Assembly: GCA_045636385.1 (NCBI GenBank)
Contig: JAZTXK010000044.1
Coordinates: 1 to 64,000, forward strand
DNA from: CAG-390 sp045636385
GTDB taxonomy: Bacteria; Bacillota; Clostridia; Oscillospirales; CAG-272
Length of the DNA stretch: 64,000 nucleotides
Direction of reading: 5' to 3'
Position numbers and translations under genes: made by a program. The notes under the pieces were generated by a model, which was not told the DNA's origin, did no database searches, and saw only the letters and a list, made by a program, of their open reading frames with translations. The stretch's first letter is position 1. Each line of letters begins with the position of its first letter. Positions 58,199 to 64,000 of this stretch are shown here, piece after piece.

Positions 58199-59638
58199 TT
58201 AATTAAACTTCAGATCCGCCATAACGGGGTAGTGATCGCTCGCGTCGTCGCTTATCTTGTTGACGACGACCTTAAACGCGAGGGCGTTTAATTCCTTCGT
58301 ATACCATACGAAATCCTCGGAAATACGGTTGGTCTCCCTTGTTCCGATCTTATGGAAGGTGCCGTGGGATTTGTTTTGATTTCCGTTGAGCTGTGCGTTT
58401 TGCTGAGAGTCGATATAGCCGTTTGCAACGAGGTGCTTATACGCGCTGTCCGGAGAGGATTGCGTGCGTCCGGTATACAGGTCGCCCGTGAGAATAACGG
58501 GGAGCGGGGATGAAAATGCAGACTGTGCATCCGCAATGGCGGCAAGCTGCTCCTTCGCCCACTGGCTTGATGAACGGCTGTCGGCGTAGTGTGCGGTCGA
58601 GAGGATGAAATTTCGTCCCTTATAGGAGAATACCGCCGTATGCGAGCCGTGGTAGTAGATAAATCCCTTGGGATTTGCCGAGGTGGTGTTGGTCTTCTGC
58701 GTTGAATAACGCCAAGCGGACGAGATGACCTCAAGGCCGATATCCTTGCGGTAGATGATGTTGGAATTTATCGTTTTGCCCTTTATTGCATCCGCACCCT
58801 CCTCGGGCTTGCCCTTGTCGTAGGGCGAATCGAGGCAAACGTAGTATTCGCCGAGTTCGCCCATAACGGCATCGAAAAAGACGGTATTTCCGTTGTGGCT
58901 GGCGTAAAACTCGTTGGTCGTGATGATATCGGGCAGGAATTGCAGTATCATATCCGCAATATCCTCGCCGCGCGTGACGTTGTCGGTATAAACTACGGGA
59001 GGCGTTGTGACGTTGGGATCAAGATAGGGCGCCGCCATATTCCAATGGAATACGCGGAGATCGGTGCCCTCGGCGCGCTCCCACATACTGTTTTTGTTCT
59101 TATTGACCGTGTCGAGAATGTCGCCGCTTATGACGGTTCCTTCAAGTGCGGTCGGCGCGGGTGCGAGGGAGGAGATGTATGCGGTCAGCTCCTCGGTGAG
59201 CTTTTCAAGAGTGGCTCTGCCCTCGCCCATAACGACGAGCTTTTCGCCGATAACGCGGACTTCGTAGTACACGTTCGGGCGGGAGAATGCTCCCCTGACC
59301 TCGGCACTTTCGTCGCGGTTGGTCTTACCGACGAGGATCTCGCGCTCGCCTTCCTTTGCCGTGTGGCTTTTCACGGGAAGACGGCATCCGACAGCTTCGT
59401 TGATCGCCATTTTCAGCTCGTTTGCACAAGCCAAAGAGGCTTTCGAGCCGTTGTGGATTATTGTGTATTCCGAAATATCCGCGCCCGCGATCGATATCGA
59501 GAGCACTTCGGGGATCGCTTCGGTGGTTTCGGCGGGGAGAGTGGTTTCGGGCAACGTGGTTTCTGCCGGAATCTCCGCGGGGGCGCAGGAGAGAAGGATG
59601 AGGGGCAGAAGCGCAAGTATTAAAATAAATCTTTTCAT
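58199..59638 (-). CDS. EEP-fold (DNase I-like) lipoprotein
   Basis: A 479-residue lipoprotein: lipobox LLSC (Cys18), a Thr/Glu/Pro linker, an N-terminal domain (about 45-160) with ILVGKTNRDES, and an endonuclease/exonuclease/phosphatase domain (about 190-479). Catalytic segments are FHWNMA, TTNEFY (metal Glu), LSTAHYAD (His), LTGDLY (Asp) and DASDHYPV (closing Asp-His). It could degrade extracellular DNA or a phosphodiester such as a lipid or inositol phosphate. Its start overlaps the GH127 stop by four bases. Confidence 0.85.
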   Translation of the reverse strand: MKRFILILALLPLILLSCAPAEIPAETTLPETTLPAETTEAIPEVLSISIAGADISEYTIIHNGSKASLACANELKMAINEAVGCRLPVKSHTAKEGEREILVGKTNRDESAEVRGAFSRPNVYYEVRVIGEKLVVMGEGRATLEKLTEELTAYISSLAPAPTALEGTVISGDILDTVNKNKNSMWERAEGTDLRVFHWNMAAPYLDPNVTTPPVVYTDNVTRGEDIADMILQFLPDIITTNEFYASHNGNTVFFDAVMGELGEYYVCLDSPYDKGKPEEGADAIKGKTINSNIIYRKDIGLEVISSAWRYSTQKTNTTSANPKGFIYYHGSHTAVFSYKGRNFILSTAHYADSRSSSQWAKEQLAAIADAQSAFSSPLPVILTGDLYTGRTQSSPDSAYKHLVANGYIDSQQNAQLNGNQNKSHGTFHKIGTRETNRISEDFVWYTKELNALAFKVVVNKISDDASDHYPVMADLKFN

Positions 59639-61443
59639 ATTATTGGCATTTCGGTCATACGGAGCTTGGCACAGCCGTAGGGATAGAGCTCGATCTCCGC
59701 TTCATCAGAGATGGGCGTGCGCGATTCGGGCACCTTGGCGCAGACGTTTTCGTGTCGCTCGGCAAGTCCCCAAGGGATCTGCTTCATCTTTGCCGTCAGC
59801 GTTACGGGCGGATGCTCGGAGGAGAAGGGAATATCGGAGAGGGATTTTTTATTGAGCTTCAATTCAAGCGAGGAGAATGCGTAGTTCCAATCCGACTTCG
59901 GGATGTATTCGTAGTCGCAGTAGGGGAACTTGCGCTCGACGCCGTTTCTCTCGTATTCGTACATCTTCTTTTCGTACTTGATGGGGAGCGAGAAGACGAG
60001 CGAGCCGCAACGGACGCTGGCAAGATTATGCGGACGGTTGAAAAATTCGGGATTTGTGGTAAATTCGATGTTAAAGATCTTCTTTTCGCCCGCCTTGACG
60101 GAGAGAACGAGCATAGAGCCGTAGGCGCAGTTTCCGTTTACCTTGACATCCTTCGCGAAGGAGGGGACGCGGACGAGAAGCTTGAAGTCTTCCTTTGCCT
60201 CGAGTGTATATTCAAAAGAGTTTTCAAAGGGATAATTCGTCTTCAGCTCGACCGAATAAGCGTCGGTTTTGACAGAGGACGGTACGGGAACGACCGAAAT
60301 GACCTCGTCTTCCGCGTGCATAAACGCGGAGAGCGCGAATTTAGGCCAAGCCTGACCGAAGTTTGCGGTGCAGCAGCCGTACTCGGGCTCGAGTCCGAAA
60401 AGATGCGCCTCGCGCTTGTTCGTGCCGAAGATGGGCTTGCCGGGGAAACGGATGCAGGCGATCTGGTTGCTCTGCTGATCGTACTGATGCGTCCACATAT
60501 CGTCGCTGATCGTCGCGGGGAGGGCGTTAAACGCAAGTACTTCGAGGCGTTCCGCCCACTTGAAGTCGCCCGTTGCGGCGAAAAGATGCTCGTAGGAGTA
60601 CATCTGCTCGGCAACGGCGCAGAGCTCCGTTCCCTGGATGGGAGAAAGTCCCGAGAGGCATTCGTCGCCCGTGAAAAGTCCGACGGGCGTGCCATTGTAG
60701 TTTTTAAGTACCTCGGAGAGCTTTTCCGCAACGTCGGAGTATTCCTCGCCGAGAAGATCGTGGCTGACCGCCTCGTATTTCAGCATCATTCCGAGGTTGA
60801 CGATGTGCGTTTCGTAGGTCCACTTGTCAAGCGGACGCTTCCAAAGGTGAGTCAGACTCGGATAATCCGTGCCCTGATCCTTTAAAATGCGGGCGAGGTC
60901 GGAGAGCCATTCCTCGTTATAGCGTTTTTTGAGGAAGTCTATTGCGATAAATGCCTCGAACCAACGGGCACGTCCCCACTTAAAGAGCGAGATCGTGCCC
61001 GAGGAGAGCAGATCGTGGTAGTTTTTCATCACGCGGTAAAGTACCTCGGGGATGCGCTCGTCGCGCGAGCATTCGTAATATACGACAAGGACCTTCGATA
61101 TAAGCTGTACCGCCCAGCTGTCGTATGTAGGGATCTCTTCCTCGGCGCAGGGGCATATCCATCCGCTTTCCTTCTGATAGGAAAGAATTGCATCTATATA
61201 TTTCTTCGCGCGAGCGATCATATCCTCGTTTTCGAGGAGGTATGCAAGTGGGATGAATCCGTCGAGCCAATAGGGAACGCGCTCCCAACCCTCGGCGTCG
61301 CCTCCGATCCACGCGCTGTCGCGAACGTCGCGCCAGACCTTATCAAGATTACCCGCAAGTGACTCCGCCTGAATCAGGAGCTGACGGCGAAGCCATCCCT
61401 CGGGCTTTATTTCATTTGATGTGTAAAAATTCCATTTTTTCAC
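59635..61443 (-). CDS. GH127-family beta-L-arabinofuranosidase-like protein
   Basis: A 602-residue protein of the GH127 (DUF1680) family. An (alpha/alpha)6 barrel covers about 1-400, ELCAVAEQMYS holds the catalytic-site Glu near residue 280, and EYGCCTANFGQAWPK holds the zinc-binding Cys pair. A C-terminal beta domain follows. The start codon is GTG with GGAGG upstream. No signal peptide, so it acts on imported beta-L-arabinofuranosyl oligosaccharides. Coupled to the EEP lipoprotein gene. Confidence 0.9.
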   Translation of the reverse strand: MKKWNFYTSNEIKPEGWLRRQLLIQAESLAGNLDKVWRDVRDSAWIGGDAEGWERVPYWLDGFIPLAYLLENEDMIARAKKYIDAILSYQKESGWICPCAEEEIPTYDSWAVQLISKVLVVYYECSRDERIPEVLYRVMKNYHDLLSSGTISLFKWGRARWFEAFIAIDFLKKRYNEEWLSDLARILKDQGTDYPSLTHLWKRPLDKWTYETHIVNLGMMLKYEAVSHDLLGEEYSDVAEKLSEVLKNYNGTPVGLFTGDECLSGLSPIQGTELCAVAEQMYSYEHLFAATGDFKWAERLEVLAFNALPATISDDMWTHQYDQQSNQIACIRFPGKPIFGTNKREAHLFGLEPEYGCCTANFGQAWPKFALSAFMHAEDEVISVVPVPSSVKTDAYSVELKTNYPFENSFEYTLEAKEDFKLLVRVPSFAKDVKVNGNCAYGSMLVLSVKAGEKKIFNIEFTTNPEFFNRPHNLASVRCGSLVFSLPIKYEKKMYEYERNGVERKFPYCDYEYIPKSDWNYAFSSLELKLNKKSLSDIPFSSEHPPVTLTAKMKQIPWGLAERHENVCAKVPESRTPISDEAEIELYPYGCAKLRMTEMPII

Positions 61444-61475
61444 GGCAGTTTCCTCCGTTTATTTTATTTGAGTTA

Positions 61476-61504
61476 ATTATAGCACAGATGGGGTTGAAAA
61501 TCAA
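61476..61504 (-). promoter_or_regulatory. Promoter of GH127 operon
   Basis: On the minus strand TTGATT (61504-61499), 17 bases ending in TGC, and TATAAT (61481-61476). It shares base 61499 with the divergent -35 box. Confidence 0.7.
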
Positions 61505-61522
61505 TCTTTTTTATGATATAAT
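61494..61522 (+). promoter_or_regulatory. Promoter of gene 61552
   Basis: TTGAAA (61494-61499), 17 bases ending in TGA, and TATAAT (61517-61522). Confidence 0.7.
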
Positions 61523-61551
61523 GGAAACGAAAATATGAAAGGAGCAACATA

Positions 61552-62043
61552 ATGATCGTTTTCTTGATTTGCTGTGTCTGCGAATTGGCGTGGGTATTTG
61601 GATATGGATTATTGCTGAATTCGTTTTTACCTATGGAATTCTTCTTTTTTGTAGCTTTGGGAATTCCTTTTTGCGTATATATGATATTTTGTAAAAAACT
61701 TTCATTTAACAATAAGGTGAACAAGATGATTTTTGTAGCGATTTGTTCTCTTATCTTGGCTGTGTTGTCGATCTTTCTGTACGATGGACTTAATCGGTTT
61801 TCGAGCGAATTGATTACAGAATACGAGGTTGAGGTTGAAGAAACATCTGCCCGAATAGATAAATATGCATATTTTACAGATCCTGCCGGGCGTTATGTGA
61901 AAGTTGCGCTTAATGATTATCGTCCGATTTTAACAGACGAATATATTGCTGAAGGCGACGTAATCAAGGTGCGTGAATACGTTGGGTTATTTGGAGATGC
62001 TTTTTATGTTTTTGTGGAAAAAGTTATATTACCGAAAGATTAG
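61552..62043 (+). CDS. Small membrane protein with extracytoplasmic beta domain
   Basis: A 163-residue protein with three hydrophobic segments (about 1-20, 25-47 and 58-78) and a C-terminal acidic beta-rich domain (about 90-163). AAAGGAG precedes the ATG. No family is recognised. It is more AT-rich than nearby genes, and a MITE-like element lies just downstream, so recent acquisition is possible. Confidence 0.6.
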   Translation: MIVFLICCVCELAWVFGYGLLLNSFLPMEFFFFVALGIPFCVYMIFCKKLSFNNKVNKMIFVAICSLILAVLSIFLYDGLNRFSSELITEYEVEVEETSARIDKYAYFTDPAGRYVKVALNDYRPILTDEYIAEGDVIKVREYVGLFGDAFYVFVEKVILPKD

Positions 62044-62121
62044 ATATGTGAAGGGAAAATATTTTTTCCACTAAAGCGAAGTTTAAAGATTAAATAAGCA
62101 AGCAAATACGATTGTCATGTA

Positions 62122-62460
62122 TGCAGTACAGACTTCGATCTCCTCATCCACCACTGCCGTGGTCCCCCTTCCCCGCTGGGGAAGGCTGAGTGGTTTCTGC
62201 TATAATTTTGTTTCATACATCGAATATCAATCAAACTTATAATTTTCATATAAAAAGGAATATTTTATTGAAAAGGTTTGCAAAAACTCTATCTTGAGTG
62301 CAAATTGATTTAAATAAAATATTCCTAATTGCTTTTTATGGGGTAAGTTAATACGATATTTGCTGAATGTCCGATGAAGTTCGATTTCACTATTAGCCTT
62401 CCCCAGCGGGGAAGGGAGACCACGGCAGTGGTGGATGAGGAGATCGAAGTCTGTACTGCA
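62122..62460. mobile_element. MITE-like element with 66-bp terminal inverted repeats
   Basis: Left arm 62122-62187 and right arm 62395-62460 are inverted complements over 66 bases with one mismatch. The arms begin TGCAGTACAGACTTCGATCT and contain the hairpin CCTTCCCCGCTGGGGAAGG. TA flanks both ends. The 207-bp interior is AT-rich, has no transposase and holds a second inverted repeat GGAATATTTTATT/AATAAAATATTCC (62257-62269 and 62313-62325). Confidence 0.8.
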
Positions 62461-62546
62461 TAATACTTAAGCGCACTTATTATTTTAATAAAATTGAAAA
62501 TTTTCGCTCTGCGAAAATTCACAGTGTTTGCTTCCACACTAATAAT

Positions 62547-62588
62547 TTGGGCTGAGAACGCTGTAAACAGCGACTCAGCCCATTTTTA
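62547..62588. terminator. Hairpin terminator after glycerophosphodiesterase
   Basis: GGGCTGAG (62549-62556) and CTCAGCCC (62574-62581) enclose a second stem GCTGT/ACAGC. The T run is on the plus strand and the minus-strand tail is weaker. It ends the gene at 62595. Confidence 0.65.
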
Positions 62589-62594
62589 TTTGAA

Positions 62595-64000
62595 TTATTT
62601 AGTATACTCAGTCGCCGAGAAATTCTCCGCGATGTATTTGCACATCATATATCCGTAGTTTACGAGCTGGATGTTGATTCCCACGTCGTAGAGCTCACCG
62701 TAGAATGCGGTGGATTCGCAGTTTTCGGGGTAGGCGGGGTTGGTGTTGTGAACGTCGGCGTAGATTCTGATCTTGCCCTTGAAGCCCTCGAATCTCGTCT
62801 TGTTCTCCGCGAGGAAGTCCTTGTAGCTGTACTCGGAGAAGTTGCAGGTCAGACGCATCATATAAGAGAGATCGTAGCTCTTGATAGAGCGAGCGAGAAG
62901 GTCAGCCTTCGCCTCGTTCTTCATAAAGTTGAGGATGGGTCTGCCGCAGAGAGCGGTGGTTCTTTCGCGGAGCTCACGGGTGAATGCGTATCCGCTGCTG
63001 ACGAACGCGGAGTGCCATGTGCAGATAACGGTGGTGTAAGCCTTATACTTTTCAAGCAGAGGCCAGATGTCGCGGTCGAATTCCCAGAAGATAACGCCGT
63101 TTGCGTCTTCCTTTACGTCAAGACGGATAAAGATGCGGTTCGCACAAACCTTGATCGCCTCGTCGAGAGTGGGAATCTTGTAGGGAGTTACAGCCGCGCC
63201 GTCACCGCCCTGACCCATCTTAAGATTGAGCTGCATAAGCTGCTCGTAGGTCCAATCGGTAAGCTCTGCGGAGTTGGGGAGTCCGTTTTTACCCATCTTA
63301 TCCGCAACGTCGGTGGTTCTCCGGAGGTTTGCGTCGTGAAGAAGGACGAAAACGCCGTCCTTGGTCACGCGGGGGTCGATCTCGACCATATCGCCGCCGA
63401 GCATTATTGCGCTGATAAGACCCTCGATCGAGTTTTCGGGGTAGTAGACCATCTCGCCGCGGTGCAGGCAGGACATAAGTCTGCCGTCAACGTCATTGTA
63501 TGCCGCGTATTTTTCATCGAAATCGAGCATCCATTCGGGAGTTTCGTGGTAGAATTCCCAATGGAGCGCGAGCTTCGAGAAATCGTTTATGTATTCCTGA
63601 CGGTCGGGGAGGGTGTAGGAGATCGCTACGTCGGAATACTCATACTTATACTTGTCGGGAGTGAAGAGCTTTGCAAGTCTTGCGCAAGCTGTGTCGGTAG
63701 CGTAAGTGCTTCCGCCTGCGATGGTGAGCGAGGTGCCGTTCAGAACGATCTTGAAATCGTCCATTCCGAGACCGTCGGCAGATGCGCCGCGGGCGAAGAC
63801 TGCGATCTCGTAGTCGGTTGCCGCTTCGGATTCGCTCTTGACGGCGATAGTAGAGCCGCAGATAGCGCCAAGTCTTGCCGCAAGCTCTTTGGCGGTTGCC
63901 TCGTAGCCCTCGCCGTAAACGACGGTGTACTCGGAAAGGGGTGTTTCACCGATTCTGACGGTTGTATCGGGCTCGGTTTCGGGTTCTGTTGCGGCATCGG
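62595..64000 (-). CDS. Glycerophosphodiester phosphodiesterase, exported (5' truncated by window)
   Basis: An open frame of 468 codons runs to the window edge with no stop, so the true start lies outside. The visible part begins with a Thr/Glu/Pro linker (DAATEPETEPDTT) like the lipoproteins here, then an N-terminal domain (SEYTVVYGEGYEATAKELAA) matching the EEP lipoprotein at 58199, then a GDPD-like barrel with CLHRGEMVYYPENS, VEIDPRVTKDG and LLHDANLRRTT carrying the catalytic residues. It probably hydrolyses extracellular glycerophosphodiesters. Confidence 0.85.
   Translation of the reverse strand, partial: DAATEPETEPDTTVRIGETPLSEYTVVYGEGYEATAKELAARLGAICGSTIAVKSESEAATDYEIAVFARGASADGLGMDDFKIVLNGTSLTIAGGSTYATDTACARLAKLFTPDKYKYEYSDVAISYTLPDRQEYINDFSKLALHWEFYHETPEWMLDFDEKYAAYNDVDGRLMSCLHRGEMVYYPENSIEGLISAIMLGGDMVEIDPRVTKDGVFVLLHDANLRRTTDVADKMGKNGLPNSAELTDWTYEQLMQLNLKMGQGGDGAAVTPYKIPTLDEAIKVCANRIFIRLDVKEDANGVIFWEFDRDIWPLLEKYKAYTTVICTWHSAFVSSGYAFTRELRERTTALCGRPILNFMKNEAKADLLARSIKSYDLSYMMRLTCNFSEYSYKDFLAENKTRFEGFKGKIRIYADVHNTNPAYPENCESTAFYGELYDVGINIQLVNYGYMMCKYIAENFSATEYTK

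Overview
The window looks like chromosome from an uncultured gut- or rumen-type member of the Clostridia (Bacillota). Support: a SCIFF precursor/maturase pair (scfA/scfB, typical of Clostridia), an encoded CCA on both tRNAs, purine-rich Shine-Dalgarno sites, nearly uniform TTGACA-17-TATAAT promoters, LPxTG-like wall anchors, and many lipoproteins with Thr/Pro/Glu linkers after the lipobox. No rRNA, CRISPR array, plasmid or complete prophage was found. The species cannot be named from this sequence.

Layout. 0.2-5.5 kb (minus): an operon of a small membrane protein, four tandem HAD phosphatases with a small acidic protein between two of them, and a GH123-like glycosidase. 5.6-9.2 kb: an ArsR-type regulator with its own palindromic operator, then typA/bipA. 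9.2-12.4 kb: an accessory strip with two XRE regulators, dispersed repeats and tandem hairpin arrays. 12.4-18 kb: an ECF sigma/anti-sigma operon divergent from two tandem secreted wall-anchored paralogs. 17.9-24.5 kb: a phage-like protein plus M23 peptidase pair, then an exported SGNH hydrolase / membrane protein / GH140-like lipoprotein operon. 24.5-30 kb (minus): a Gfo/Idh oxidoreductase, ceramidase-like, DUF4838 and sialidase-like cluster. 30-31.8 kb: a third XRE regulator between repeats. 31.8-39.2 kb (minus): scfA/scfB, an Orn/Lys/Arg decarboxylase, murQ, a glycerophosphodiesterase, an MFS carrier and a Nudix hydrolase. 39.3-44.3 kb: tcdA-like, M42 aminopeptidase, GH109-like and 5'-nucleotidase genes. 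44.4-44.9 kb: tRNA-Leu, tRNA-fMet and a duplicated tRNA tail. 45.2-55.7 kb (plus): GH78, gldA, two PHP proteins, a ferredoxin-type aldo/keto reductase, an RmlD-like reductase, a sugar isomerase, an SGNH protein and an unknown membrane protein. 55.7-61.5 kb (minus): CPBP protease, MATE, EEP lipoprotein, GH127. 61.5-64 kb: a small membrane protein, a MITE-like element and a truncated glycerophosphodiesterase lipoprotein.

Together the genes describe a fermentative glycan scavenger. Exported lipoproteins and intracellular glycosidases act on amino sugars (GH123-like, GH109-like, sialidase-like, murQ) and on rhamnose-, arabinose- and apiose-type plant sugars (GH78, GH127, GH140-like). Oxidoreductases, isomerases, HAD phosphatases and glycerol dehydrogenase could process the products. 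The substrates are inferred.

The most unusual content is non-coding. There are arrays of short hairpins with fixed 6-7 nt spacers, a dispersed multi-hairpin element whose stems differ between copies while still pairing, heptamer arrays that start at stop codons on the sense strand, a 339-bp element with 66-bp inverted ends, and a duplicated initiator-tRNA 3' end built into a perfect 25-bp palindrome.
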